From the NCBI GenBank assembly GCA_017654935.2, contig CM065690.1:10928602-10992601 (forward strand): a stretch of 64,000 nt of DNA, written 5' to 3'. The stretch is from Phymorhynchus buccinoides. Its lineage: Eukaryota > Mollusca > Gastropoda > Neogastropoda > Raphitomidae. Every line of letters begins with the position of its first letter. Position 1 is the stretch's first letter. Of the stretch, positions 40,455 through 51,193 are shown piece by piece. A program made the translations under genes and the position numbers. The notes below the pieces were generated by a model. The model had not been told where the DNA came from, searched no databases, and saw nothing but the letters and a program-made list of their open reading frames with translations.

Positions 40455-40744
40455 AGAGCAAAAGGAACTAGAAAAAATTGAGGACTGGAAGGAAAAAAGA
40501 AAAGAATGGGTTTAAAAATGAAGGCGGAAGTGGTGGTGGGTTGCATGATGAGTGAGCAAGATAGCGGAGAGCGGATGAATGATTGAGTGTGGTGTGAGAG
40601 TTACATATTTGTTTTAATGTAAATTTATGTTTCATTCATATTTTTATTTTGATAAATCTCATCTTATTTTACACGGTGGAAGACAAGTTTCCATACATGT
40701 GCGTTGTACAATGCCAATGGACAATAAAGAAACTTATGACTTAA

Positions 40745-41223
40745 CCCTTTCGCTGCCAGCCATTTTTCAGCCGAAGAATACCATTAAACTCAACCCTTTC
40801 ATCGCCACTGTCACCTCTTGGCACCACAATGATTTAACACCCATGTCACTAAAATGCATCAAATGAGGGTCTGGTATCCAGTGACCTTATGTTCTTAATT
40901 TTGGGAGGTAAGGATAGGCCCTATTTTATGCATGCAGAAGAGGAATCCCCAATATTGCAGACGAAATCTTTTCTCTACCTGGGTAAGTTTAATGGTAAAT
41001 TTTGGTGGGGGAATGGCTTGCGTTGAAAGGGTTAACTGGGTAGAGAAATTTTGTATTTGCACTATTGTGAATTCCTCTGTGACATGTATAACATTAGGCC
41101 TGTCCTTACCTCCCAAAATTAAGAAAATGAGGTCTTCAGATAACAGGCCCTGATTGGATGCCTTTTAGTGACATGGGTGTTAAATCATTGTGGTGCCAAG
41201 AGGCGATAGTGGCGATGAAAGGG
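40745..41223. mobile_element. piggyBac-like MITE with an inverted copy nested inside
   Basis: Outer: TTAA-CCCTTTCGCTGCCAGCC ... GGCGATGAAAGGG-TTAA. Inner (40794-41031): CCCTTTCATCGCCACTG ... CTTGCGTTGAAAGG-GTTAA, inverted relative to the outer. The outer sequence breaks at ACCATTAAACTCAA and resumes CTGGGTAGAGAAATTT. The outer end is 66 bp from the acceptor of TAF13 exon 4. Confidence 0.8.
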
Positions 41224-41288
41224 TTAAGTATGTTCCCACTCTCTGATTATGTGCATTCTTGAATGCAATTTCCCCCATGGCTGTGCAG

Positions 41289-41465
41289 ACGAAAAAGGCC
41301 ATGGAGGTGGGGCGGGCGGGGCGCATCGCTGTGGAGGACATCATCTTCCTCATCCGCAAGGACCCCAAGAAGTACTCCCGGGTCAAGGAGCTGCTGCTGA
41401 TGAACGAGGAGCTCAGAAAGGCGCGGAAAGCCTTCGACGAGATCAAGTACGCTTCCACCAAGTAG
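41289..41465 (+). CDS. TAF13: TAF13, exon 4 and stop
   Basis: After GGCTGTGCAG it reads TKKAMEVGRAGRIAVEDIIF, LIRKDPKKYSRVKELLLMNE, ELRKARKAFDEIKYASTK and TAG at 41463. Human TAF13 has THKAMSIGRQGRVQVEDIVF, LIRKDPRKFARVKDLLTMNE, ELKRARKAFDEANYGS. It supplies the rest of the histone fold and the conserved C-terminal helix. Frame and phase are perfect. The GC-rich exon contrasts with its AT-rich introns. Its final codons (AFDEIKYASTK and stop) are copied six more times downstream. Confidence 0.97.
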   Translation, partial: TKKAMEVGRAGRIAVEDIIFLIRKDPKKYSRVKELLLMNEELRKARKAFDEIKYASTK

Positions 41466-42514
41466 AGACACACAACTTTTTGCCCCATTCCATTGCGTTT
41501 TTTCCTTCTTCTTCGTCTTCTCCTCGAATGCCTGGGACTACTTTTTGCGATCTTGCAGGATGGGTTGAGGTAAAAGCCTTCGACGAGATCAAATACGCTT
41601 CCACCAAGTAGAGACTCACAACTTTTTGCCCCATTCCATTCTTTTTTTTTCTTCTTCTTCTTCTTCTTCTTCTTCTTCTTCTTCTTCTCGAATGCCTGGG
41701 ACTACTTTTTGCGATCTTGCAGGATGGGTTGAGGTAAAAGCCTTCGACGAGATCAAATACGCTTCCACCAAGTAGAGACTCACAACTTTTTGCCCCATTC
41801 CATTCTTTTTTTCTTCTCCTTCTTCTTCTTCTTCTTCTTCTTCTTCTCGAATGCCTGGGACTACTTTTTGCGATCTTGCAGGATGGGTTGAGGTAAAAGC
41901 CTTCGACGAGATCAAATACGCTTCCACCAAGTAGAGACTCACAACTTTTTGCCCCATTCCATTCTTTTTTTCTTCTCTTCTTCTTCTTCTTCTTCTTCTT
42001 CTTCTTCTCGAATGCCTGGGACTACATTTTGCGATCTTGCAGGATGGGTTGAGGTAAAAACCTTCGACGAGATCAAATACGCTTCCACCAAGTAGAGACT
42101 CACAACTTTTTGCCCCATTCCATTCTTTTTTTCTTCTTCTTCTTCTTCTTCTTCTCGAATGCCTGGGACTACTTTTTGCGATCTTGCAGGATGGGTTGAG
42201 GTAAAAACCTTCGACGAGATCAAATACGCTTCCACCAAGTAGAGACTCACAACTTTTTGCCCCATTCCATTCTTTTTTTCTTCTTCTTCTTCTTCTTCTT
42301 CTTCTCGAATGCCTGGGACTACTTTTTGCGATCTTGCAGGATGGGTTGAGGTAAAAACCTTCGACGAGATCAAATACGCTTCCACCAAGTAGAGACTCAC
42401 AACTTTTTGCCCCATTCCATTCTTTTTTTCTTCTTCTTCTTCTTCTTCTTCTTCTTCTTCTTCTCGAATGCCTGGGACTACATTTTGCGATCTTGCAGGA
42501 TGGGTTGAGGTTAG
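41466..42514 (+). repeat. Tandem copies of the TAF13 C-terminal codons plus TTC tract
   Basis: The phrase GCCTTCGACGAGATCAAATACG, CTTCCACCAAGTAG (AFDEIKYASTK stop) recurs with its TAG at 41609, 41773, 41932, 42093, 42240 and 42390, spacing 146-164 bp. Each unit continues CTCACAACTTTTTGCCCCATTCC, a T plus CTT tract of varying length, CTCGAATGCCTGGGACTAC, GCGATCTTGCAG, GATGGGTTGAGGTAAAA. Units differ mainly in CTT number and a few substitutions, so the array is young or homogenised. Since the native stop precedes it, it most likely forms 3' UTR. Minus-strand frames across it (poly-Glu) are shadows. Confidence 0.9.
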
Positions 42515-42515
42515 C

Positions 42516-42521
42516 AATAAA
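42516..42521 (+). promoter_or_regulatory. Candidate TAF13 polyadenylation signal
   Basis: AATAAA immediately after the last partial array unit. It would place the whole array in the 3' UTR. No downstream GT-rich element was checked in detail. Confidence 0.5.
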
Positions 42522-42633
42522 TTGAATAGCATTCTTTTGCCTCGTCGACGAAGAACTTCATAGCTGCAGTTCATGTTCTGTGGGATGAAATGCCTTCTCC
42601 AGAGTTACTGTTCATTGCGTTTCCCCAGAGTTA

Positions 42634-42990
42634 TTGTTCTTTGAAACTCCCCGTGGGGATACCGGGAGTTCTTTCGTAAACATAGTTCCCCCACCTTCTG
42701 GAAGTTCTGTGCTTGTAACTTCCTCTCTCTTTGACTCTGCCTTTTTCCTTTGCTTACTCAAGTTACTGTCATCTACTATATTTCTGGCTTATTGGACCAT
42801 CCTCCAGCCTTTTTTCCCCCCAAAATATCTTCCAAATAACTTTTTCTCCTTTGAGCTCCTCCAAAATCGGAATGTGTCGGCTGTATGCAGCGGGGAGACC
42901 AATGAAAACTGAAAACGGACACATGCATGATATAACCAATTATGGCGTTTTGGCCTGGGAACGCAGAAGAAAAAGAAGAAGAAGTTCTTG
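42634..42990 (+). mobile_element. GAA-tailed SINE-like element
   Basis: Family order on +: CCCCGTGGGGATACCGGGAG, CCCACCTTCTGGAAGTTCTG, TTTGACTCTGCC, TTGAGCTCCTCCAAAATCGG, GCAGCGGGGAGACC, GGCCTGGGAACGCAGAAGAAAAAG. Confidence 0.7.
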
Positions 42991-43254
42991 AAAAATCGTT
43001 CTTTGTTATTGTTCTTAGGGAGAAGCAAAGGGATGTAATAATGCGTCGTCAGATTCCAAAATTGAGTTGCGGAAGTCTGTGGCAAGCAGTGTGAACCTGC
43101 CATCCCCCTATTCAGGGCGTCATTATTCAGTGGCTCCAGCAAGGTTTGAAGCTCTTTGGGACTGTGGGAGAATCAAAATCAGGGGGAAAAGTATCTGAAG
43201 ATGTGTGGTACTGTGTGCAGTTTTGCGAAAGTTTAGAGATTTTATTTGCAAGCA

Positions 43255-43540
43255 GAGGCAGAATAGATTGAATGCGTGTGAAGATGAGAGGCAGAATAGA
43301 CTGAATTCGTGTCAAGATGAGAGGCAGAATAGACTGAATTCGTGTGAAGATGAGACACAGAATAGATTGAATGTGTGTCAAGATGAGAAGCAGAATAGAC
43401 AGTGCGTGTAGAGATGAGAGGCAGAATAGACTGAATGCGTGTCAGAGATGAGAAGCAGAATAGACTGAATGTGTGTGAGGATGAGAAGCAGAATAGACTG
43501 AATGCGTGTCAAGATGAGAAGCAGAATAGACTGAAATGAC
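43255..43540 (+). repeat. 33-bp minisatellite, about 8-9 copies
   Basis: Unit close to GAGGCAGAATAGACTGAAT, GCGTGTCAAGAT. One frame (43205-43411) is open through six units as an 11-residue repeat (RQNRLNSCEDE) and closes where one unit loses bases. Confidence 0.85.
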
Positions 43541-43992
43541 AAGTTACAGCACTTGGATGCCTGTGCAATGAAACAGGTTTTACAGAATCTGGGGGTTTTT
43601 TGTAACTGTTGTTGACGAGTGGTAAAATGTTGTGATATAATGTGATGGTAACTGCTTGTATGTACAGCATGAATGTTAGGCTTGTTTTTAAAAATAGACT
43701 AGTAGTGTGTTTGCGCAAACTATGATTGTATTGCTCACACAGAGCAAGAAGTGGTTGCATGTTTGGGTAGTTGTGGACACTAGGCTAGAAATGTATAACA
43801 TTGATATTGTATGAAAATTGAAATCGCATAGTTGGGTGAGAATGAGCAAAAGAGAATGTCTTGTGTGAAGTATGATGTTCACTGGAAAGCACATGTTTAA
43901 AGTAATGGTGTTTGTGACTTGTGTGCAAATAAAAAACAACAGTGGCCCAAATCTTACGTTTATTTCTCTTCTGTCAAGTGTCATGAATCTTA

Positions 43993-44187
43993 GGCCCAAT
44001 GTGTACACACATAAGCGGATATTCCATGCGGAAACCTGTGCGCAATCCATAAATAAGTGAAACAAAGAAGGGAAAAGATTTGCGCACGTGTCCGAATTCC
44101 CTTTATGCGTTAACTTTTATCCTTCTTTCTTCCACTTATTTTAGGGTTTTCCATACGGAACTTGCGTGTCTAATGTGAACCCGGCCT
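43993..44187. mobile_element. MITE with GGCC ends, third copy
   Basis: AGGCCCAATGTGTACACACATAAGCGG to TAATGTGAACCCGGCC, with TTTTCCATACGGAACTTGCG inside. Inverted orientation relative to 15807-16000. Confidence 0.7.
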
Positions 44188-44559
44188 TAGAGTGAAACTA
44201 TTTTGAAAAAAAAAATGAAGAAAGAAATGCACAAACCTTATAGTTATACTATGTTATAGTCCGAAAAATATGGTACTCCTTTGCCGACCATATCAACATG
44301 AGGTGAAAGTAGTTCAGGCATGCTCCTGAAATCAGGATTGAAAATAGACTCCTTTGCGATCGTAGATCAGCAAGGGACAAAAAGGCTGATAGAAAGTCTT
44401 CAGGATTGGCCATCCGGATCCATGGCCTTTTATAATAAAACATTTCTGCCAAAATCGATGCAGATTAAAACAAGATGATAGATATGCAGTTGTAACAGTA
44501 TCCCCACCCACCCTGTATACAAGGCACACACACATCATCATTATAGTAAAAAGCCAACT

Positions 44560-45012
44560 GTCCGTCCGTGTGTGTGTGTGAAACACAAAACGGGCCTTAT
44601 AACTCCGCCGTTTTTCGACCGAATCGCTTCAAATTTGCTGTGAGCCCTAACGGGGCGATGGCAGCGACAACTGAGGCGGCAGTGTCATTTGCGCGGTTCG
44701 GCAAATGCGCGAAACGCGCATCCGCCGGCCTCTCGGCGCCCGTATCTCCGGTGTTTCTGGGGGGATTGCCTTCGAATTCGGCAGGAAGAGGACCGGGGAC
44801 GGTGACTATCCGTGTACCAAACCGGAAGCGAATCAGTTCAGAAACGCGCTCGCTATACGCCGCTTCACCTTTTCACAAATAACACCGCCGTTTCTTAACC
44901 GAATCGCTTCAAATTTGCCGTCAGGCTTGCTATGGCCGGAGCAAAGCCTGGCATGAAATTTGAACAGCATCCATTCATAAACGTGCGCGATATGCACCAA
45001 TTTACTGTTTCC
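44560..45012. repeat. GC-rich repeat with two CGAATCGCTTCAAATTTG blocks
   Basis: CCGCCGTTTTTCGACCGAATCGCTTCAAATTTG at 44605 and CCGCCGTTTCTTAACCGAATCGCTTCAAATTTG at 44884 bracket about 250 bp of GC-rich sequence. The overlapping 104- and 83-codon frames have no recognised domain. The 5' side begins in a TG run, a common arrangement for this repeat (compare 10680 and 38520). Confidence 0.5.
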
Positions 45013-45249
45013 CGCTGACTTGGTGAAATGGGACCCGTCCAAACGTGCTGTTATTAAACAGGGGGGTGGAACTGCTGCGTGCGTTCACTCATCAAGACGC
45101 GGTTCATGTGTGCTGGGTGACGAGTGACGCGTGCTGGACATTCCGACAGGCGAGCTTAGCCTACTACAAGTTCAGTTTAACGGGGAGGAGGGGGGGCGCG
45201 AGTGTCGCTGCCGGTTTCTCTCTCTCAGAGGAGGAGGGGAGGAGGGGAA

Positions 45250-45278
45250 ATGGGGGGGGGGGGGGGGGGGGGGGGGGG
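45250..45278. repeat. Poly-G run, about 29 G
   Basis: Long G tract inside a purine-rich stretch (45181-45280). Confidence 0.9.
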
Positions 45279-45566
45279 TACTAGGCGTTACCGGTTTCTG
45301 GTTCTGGGATTTGCCAGTACTAGGCGTTGCGCTAGTTGGATATTATTTCTAATGCGGTCACCACTTCAGGATTGGGGAAGATTCAGAGAACATTGAAACG
45401 TTATTTCATGGTTGAGAGAATGTTTTACTCTCACCCTTGTATCAATGACTAGGTGTGGAAGAACTTCATTTGCGGTTGTTGTTTTCTTTATTAATGATGT
45501 ACAACTACATGATGTATGCTATGGATCTGATGGGTGGACTGATTACAGTCAAGTTTTATTCACTTA

Positions 45567-45705
45567 CCGTATTTTTCGGACAAAGTATACCCAAATTTCA
45601 GATGATGTTATTATATTTTCTTACTATTTTATCAGTCACATTACAAGGCGCAGGGGTCTCAGTCTGGGGAAAAAAAAGTATCGCCTTATAGTCCGAAAAA
45701 TACGG
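45567..45705. mobile_element. CGGACTATAAGGCG MITE, best-preserved copy
   Basis: TA-CCGTATTTTTCGGAC to GTCCGAAAAATACGG-TA: 15-bp perfect inverted ends flanked by TA. Interior: ATTATATTTTCTTACTAT, GTCTCAGTCTGGGGAAAAA, GTATCGCCTTATA. Length 139 bp; pogo/mariner-like target choice. Confidence 0.85.
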
Positions 45706-46114
45706 TAAACACAAATGGGCTGTTTAGGTGTAGTTGTTGTTCTTAGCCCTTGATACCACTTTCAGCATTCCATTTAGCGTCCCGTTTCCTAGCAATGCAA
45801 ACCTCACTCTCTTAACTTTCTGTCTGCGTGGCTCTCTCTCGCTCACGGGCGGCAAACATAGATTTTGCCTTTTATTTGACAAAGGGAAGTAATATAATTC
45901 TGGAGAGTGGTCTCCGTTTTGGTGGCCAGAAGCGCTCAGCGATCTTGTATGTATCATGCGATCGCATCTTTCCAACAGTGTAGCCCTCTTCTTTTTCTTC
46001 GATCGCTCAGACAGATTCCTGTCATATGAGCGCAGATATGTCATGCTGCCGTTATGCATCTAAGAAACAGGCCCGGCATGTCCCGTCTTTGGCTGGACAA
46101 AAATCTTTGTAGGA

Positions 46115-46200
46115 GTTTCTTGAAAAAAGGCGGGAGAATGGACCAGTAAAGCAGAAAAGATAGTATCTGACAATAAGCAAAGGGAAAAGGCAGTGTAGCT
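46115..46200 (-). repeat. Fragment of the GAA-tailed SINE-like family
   Basis: CTTGAAAAAAGGCGGGAGAATGGACCAGTAAAGCAGAAAAGATAGTA and AAGCAAAGGGAAAAGGCAG only. Confidence 0.55.
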
Positions 46201-46469
46201 CAATTATGGCTCTTCGATAATAATGAGCGGCATATAAGAATTCGGAATGGTCCTGAAAATAAGAGCACAAATGTTTCTGTTGGCGTATTATTTCTCTAGT
46301 TCTATTATGAGAGTGTGGGTGAGGTCATGAATGTTTTCGGAGGATGAATGCTAAGACAAAATGAATGGGCCTTAATACTGGGTATCTGAGAAAGAAAGCA
46401 GTGGGAGATTGACTTGAAAATGTAATCACTAAAATGTTCAGTTAAGCTCGCATCCTCTTCAGATAAGTA

Positions 46470-46665
46470 CCGTATTTTACGGACTACAAAGAAAGCGCAC
46501 CTTGAAAATGTATTAAAATGTTCAGTTAAGCTCGCAAGGCGCACCCCCCAAATTTTACTCAAAATTCAGCCATTTTTTGTTATAGGTTCTTATTATATTA
46601 TCAGTCTCAATTATAAGGCTCAATCTAGGGAAAAAAAGTATCGACTTATAGTCCGTAAAATACGA
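46470..46665. mobile_element. CGGACTATAAGGCG MITE with an internal duplication
   Basis: CCGTATTTTACGGACTACAAAG to ATCGACTTATAGTCCGTAAAATACG. The phrase AAAATGTTCAGTTAAGCTCGCA occurs both just outside (46431) and inside (46511) the element. Confidence 0.7.
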
Positions 46666-46915
46666 TACTGCTCAAGCAATCCAACACGGATCTGTAACTG
46701 GAAGAAACCACTCTAAAATTCTGCCAAGAGCAACGAAAGAAGACAAAGGGGTATTATATTAATTAAGCTTGACAGGGGCGGATCAGTTCATGTTCGAGGG
46801 GGGGGGGTTCCAGGTGATATAATTGGGGGCAGTCTGGAGGAAATTTGTTTGTCTCACCCCCCACCCCCTGGCGCTGAAGAGCTTTTAAACAAAGATTGTA
46901 TTGGAGGCTATACTT

Positions 46916-46956
46916 CAGTTCTCCTTTTCTTCTTCTTCTTCTTCTTTTTTTTTTTG
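46916..46956. repeat. TTC/T-rich tract
   Basis: CTTCTTCTTCTTC then T run. No gene in 46666-47177. Confidence 0.8.
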
Positions 46957-47177
46957 GTGCTGACTACCGGTAGTCAAAAAGGGATTTATTTAAAAGTGAG
47001 AAGGCAATTTGCTTTGCTCAAATGGCTTCCATCATTGGTTGACATTTAAGCATGTAGTAGGGGGCCAACAGGAACATGAGAGCTGCACAATAGATAACAG
47101 AGAAAGGATGTTGCTCTAATTGTCTTTTTGTTTGATCGTTTCTGAGTGAGTGAATAAAGATTTGTTTAAACCAGAGA

Positions 47178-47580
47178 AAGGTGACAAAGTGGTTAAGACA
47201 TTCGCCTGCCAAATGTAATGCGTGACTGCAGCGTGAGTGACCCGGGTTCGAATCCCGGCCTCGCCCTTTCTCTCTAGTTTGACAGGAAAATCGAACTGAA
47301 TGTCCAGTCCCTCGGATGGGGACTTAAAGCTAGTCTGACCCGTGCGCTTTACACACGTAAAAATCCCACGGCAGTTGAAAGTCGGTAAGAGCAGGGAGAA
47401 ATCCCGCTGCCTGGTATGGCCAAATTGATAGCTAGGTTTTTCAAGTGTGCCCCTCCCCCCTCCTCACCCTGTGCCCCCCAATAAAAACCACAAAAAAGTT
47501 GGGTAGGCGCTGCACTTGCGGCGACGCGCTCTCCAGTGCGGAGCAGCCCGAGTTTCACAGAGATAAGTCTCTGTGACTAG
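47178..47580 (+). repeat. tRNA-derived SINE, longest copy
   Basis: Starts GGTGACAAAGTGGTTAAGAC (A box) and CCCGGGTTCGAATCCCGG (strong B box). Then ATGGGGACTTAAAGCTAGTC, CGTGCGCTTTACACACGTAAAAATCCC and a 3' region GGCGACGCGCTCTCCAGTGCGGAGCAGCCCGAGTTTCACAGAG, ending CTCTGTGACTA with an ATACCAAATACCAAAG tail. It shares the 3' domain with family S1 but has a different tRNA-like head, so two SINE subfamilies share one tail. Confidence 0.75.
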
Positions 47581-47649
47581 AATATACCAAATACCAAAGA
47601 AATACCAATACTGACTATCATGGTACAGCTTTAGTCTTTAGTAGTAGAA

Positions 47650-48015
47650 GACTATGACTCATGTCTGAAACTAGGGAGCATTTTGCACTGGCCCTTAATG
47701 CTGCAGCTGCAGGGATGAGTTGGCCTTTGGGGAACCTTTCCCGACGCCAGATGTCCTCAGATCCGTTTGGCCGAGTGAGTAGGGATGTACCCTGTGCAAG
47801 GCATCTCCATTATAAACAAATTCTATCCCAGCCTGCTGGGATAACTTCTGCCTCCTCTGCTATTGCATAATTTGGCAGTCATGGTCGGAAACGACCGACT
47901 GGCATACATGAGAGGGCATGTTACCCTGGGCAAGGCTTCTCCACTAAAAACGATTCTCAGCTCACTTTTCTGGAATAGCTCCCCTGCTGTCTTGAAGTCA
48001 TGGTCAAATAGGCCT
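47650..48015. repeat. Direct duplication of about 150 bp
   Basis: TACCCTGTGCAAGGCATCTCCATTATAAACAAATTCT ... GCAGTCATGGTC at about 47788-47886 is repeated with changes as TACCCTGGGCAAGGCTTCTCCACTAAAAACGATTCT ... GAAGTCATGGTC at about 47921-48005. It reads up to the LINE remnant; it may be unrelated host DNA or an internal part of the element. Confidence 0.5.
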
Positions 48016-48838
48016 ACCATGCATAAATACTCCATAAAGGAAGGTAAAGAAAGAAGAACGCTGGAAGTTACATCAGTTGAAAAGGATCTTGGGGTATTTG
48101 TAGACCAAGGTCTGTCTTTTGAGCCTCACATAAATAATACTGTACTAAAAGCAAACCGGATTTCAGGATTACTAGTCAGAACAATTACTAATAAGTCTAA
48201 AGATATTATGGTTCCTCTATTCAAAACTCTAGTAAGACCTGTTCTAGAGTATGGAAACCCAGTGTGGTGCCCACACCTAAGAAAGAATATTGATCTAGTT
48301 GAAGGGGTGCAGCGAAGGTTCTCAAAGAAAATTCAGGGCACAAGCAATATGAGTTATCAGGAAAGACTGACGTACTTAAAACTACCAAGCCTAGAATACA
48401 GAAGACTTAGAGGTGATCTAATAGAAGTATACACAATTCTCCGTGGTTTTTATGACTATACTACCACAAAACAATTACTAACTCTGTGTGAGGATGAAAG
48501 AACCCGCGGACATACTTTTAAACTAATAAAAAAAACCTACTAATACTAAATTTGCACAAACCTTTTTCACTAACCGTATTACTAACGCATGGAATAACCT
48601 TCCAAATGAAGCAGTAAATGCATCGTCACTAAATGCATTCAAGAACTCATTAGATCGATATTTTCAAAATATTGTGTATTCAGTAAATTTAAATAAATTA
48701 GACAAATAAAACACGACTGCCTAAGTAGTCGATCGGCAATGCCGATACAACATAAATAACAAAAAGAACCAATCTAGAGGGCAAAAGGCTGAAAAGCCTA
48801 TAGTGCCATGATATGATATGATATGATATGATATGATA
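48016..48838 (+). mobile_element. LINE ORF2 C-terminal fragment with ATGAT-type tail
   Basis: An open frame (reading from 47863 but recognisable from about 48016 to 48543) includes LEVTSVEKDLGVFVDQGLSF, KANRISGLLVRTITNKSKDI, LFKTLVRPVLEYGNPVWCPH, LVEGVQRRFSKKI and LKLPSLEYRRLRGDLIEVYT. A +1 shift then leads into 48554-48709, reading AQTFFTNRITNAWNNLPNEA, AFKNSLDRYF and stop. These are the standard motifs after the reverse-transcriptase domain in CR1/Jockey/RTE-like elements (clade not decided). The 3' UTR ends in a ATGAT/TGATA pentamer array. It is 5'-truncated, with one frame break, and the least decayed LINE here. Confidence 0.85.
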
Positions 48839-48859
48839 GGCTACGCAAGCATGCGCGTC

Positions 48860-48985
48860 GCACACACACACACACACACCTGGCAGAGGTCAAGACAATA
48901 CAAATTATTATAGTCCAGGACAAATGCAAATGTGTGTGTGTGCATGCGGCAGTGTGCTAGTGTGTGTGCGTGCGCATGCGCAGGG
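48860..48985. repeat. CA and TG microsatellites
   Basis: CACACA at 48861-48880 and TGTGTG at 48931-48975, opposite strands, about 50 bp apart; they could pair. Confidence 0.85.
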
Positions 48986-48989
48986 CTCC

Positions 48990-49180
48990 CAATCGTCGAC
49001 AATGGGTCCCAGGCGGACTCCTTCATTTACAGTATAGAGGGTCTTAGAGGCGGGATAGAGGGTCCCAGTGGCATTGTGAATGCTAAAAGAAATTTTCTAG
49101 TGCATCCCTGGGACCCCCTGCACATTCTTTTAGATCGGGGTCCTTTAGAATTTTAGTACTTCATAGACCCCCAAATGGGG
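48990..49180. repeat. Short dispersed repeat, pair with 58640-58850
   Basis: GGGCTCCCAATCGTC, CTCCTTCATTTACAGTATAGAGGGTC, GGGATAGAGGGTCCCAGTG, GTGCATCCCTGGGACCCCCTGCACATTCTTT and TTCATAGACCCCCAAATGGG recur at 58640-58850 with few changes. Family unknown. Confidence 0.7.
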
Positions 49181-51186
49181 GTCCCTGATGCGTATTTTGG
49201 CACATTGAAAAGAAAATCAGCCTACGCATTCCTCTTGAACACACTGACACACATATGCATACGTAAAACACACACGCGCACATTATAATAAACACACATA
49301 GCAACCATTGTAATATGCGTGTATGTATGCATAAATGAATGTGTAATTTATTCCGTGGGCCCGTTTTCTTCTCTTCCTTTTCCTTAGGCAGCCAACTTCA
49401 TCACATAGAAGATTCTGCTGCACTCTAGGGGGTAGTAAGAAAAAGAAAGAAAATAACAGCAAAAATAGAGTAGAAAGTGAAATGATAAGATATGGGGAGA
49501 AAGAAATGATCCCAAGATATAGTCAAGGATATGTGATAGAGGGGAAGACAAGAGTTAAAACTGAGTCATGTGAGACCGTTGAGATGCATGCCCCCGGTCT
49601 AGCCGGGGACACCCAGGCCCCACATGATGCAGGCAGAGTGTCCAAAGATATACAGTCTTTGGAGTGTCATGCGCGACCGTTAAAGAACCCACAAAGGAGT
49701 ATTAATTATTTCAAGTTTTATTTTGTATTTATGGGACATGCATGACCGTAAGCCCTTTCAATGCCCTCCTAGATCCTCGGAATCCCAGAGATTTGATCAA
49801 AACAGTATGTTCTAGAACCATTTTCCCCCCCGTGTGATCGCATCGATGCTCGGGGGGCGGGGGGACAACAAAAAACAACAACATCTGGGATAATCTGGTC
49901 CAGTTTCATAATTCAGCCTTCTGACCCTGCCACAGAACCATGATCATCACCATGCTCAGTCTAGTCTAGGTCCACAAATAAAAGAAAAACAGTTCAGGAC
50001 AATAATTTGCACTTTCTTGTCGCCATTCTTTATTAGATGACCTTGAAACACGAGTGATATAACAATTAGAAGGGGAGAGGAAGGCGGGGTGAAAGGAATG
50101 AGGGGGCGATTAGGCCGATGTTATGTCGGCCGTTCCTCGACAAATCGAAATGTCGTCGATTCCGTATCGTGAAGGTTGTTATGTAGTGAAAATAGAGTTC
50201 GCTCAATATGATTACTAAAATTGAATTTTTGTTGTTTTGTTGCATTGGTTATGGTACCCCGGCCAAACCAAAAAAACACCATAGGGTTCAAATTGTCCAA
50301 GCCCTTTGCCCTCTTTGGGGGAGGGGGGTATCCGGCCTTTGAAAAAATTATACCGGACGGAATCAATTTAAATTTTTCCATTATCTTGTCTATTTTTTGC
50401 AATACATTGCATGGTCATACAATGTTTACGTCTTAATGGTTCTGGGTATAATATGACTGATATCTACTAATTGTTCAGAAACTTCGTTTGGACTGTTTGT
50501 ACTATTTAAGGTGGTGAAAATGATGTTTTACGTCCTCTCGGTCATAGACACATATGGGACATTTGTAAACTACAAAGATGGTGGGAACAATACTGGGTGC
50601 AATGCCCGGAGGCAGTGCAACACCAGTAAAGTCCCGAGTTTTTAACAATATAGATAGGTGTAGCGGTAACCACGCCTCAGTTAAACCTCATCGGCTATGG
50701 TACCGCCATAGTTAAATAAGAGTGTTTGTACTATGTAAGGACCTATTCAACGGGTTTGTAAACAGTGTTAACCTGACAATTTAAAGGTGCCAAGAAAAAA
50801 GTTCTGGTACAGTACCATTGCTAATTAAATGAATATTTGATTGCTTTTGTTTTATTCCAATAGAATTATATGGCCCGTATAGTTTCTTTGCATTACTAAC
50901 TTCTGAACAACAAGAAGACATTAAAAAAAAAAACACCACTCAGAAGCATTCAAAACCTAAATTTGGTCAACCTGTTGCAAACAGTATGTGAAATTACAGA
51001 AAGGATAGAACTGGAATCTGCCCAATATTTCATAGCCCAGATTCATTTCCCTTCCCCAAACGGTGTAGAGGGCTGGAAACAAATTTAACCCTATCTTTTT
51101 TAGGTTTTGGGTACCCTAACCAAAACACCACAACCAATTTTAGAACAAAATTGAGCGAGACGACATAACATCCCTGACTAGTACTC
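49181..51186. other. Intergenic DNA upstream of cryptochrome
   Basis: No gene recognised. 50518-50710 (TTTTACGTCCTCTCGGTCATAGACACATATGGGACATTTG ... AACCACGCCTC) is a repeat also found at 59964-60150 and, partly, at 27532-27650. 50280-50400 contains GC-poor sequence with a minus-strand 93-codon frame of no recognised identity. Confidence 0.5.
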
Positions 51187-51193
51187 GGCTAAC

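Noticed and set aside
41180..42574. Minus-strand frames rich in Glu with repeated MGQKVVSLYLVEAY
   Set aside because: They are the reverse complement of the TAF13 exon end and TTC tracts; TAF13 explains the strand and frame.
45724..46059. 111-codon minus-strand frame
   Set aside because: No recognised motif, no splice or promoter context, in a repeat-rich intergenic stretch.
47178..47270. Functional tRNA gene
   Set aside because: The B box is strong, but the A-to-B distance and the continuing SINE body with shared 3' domain indicate a retroposon.
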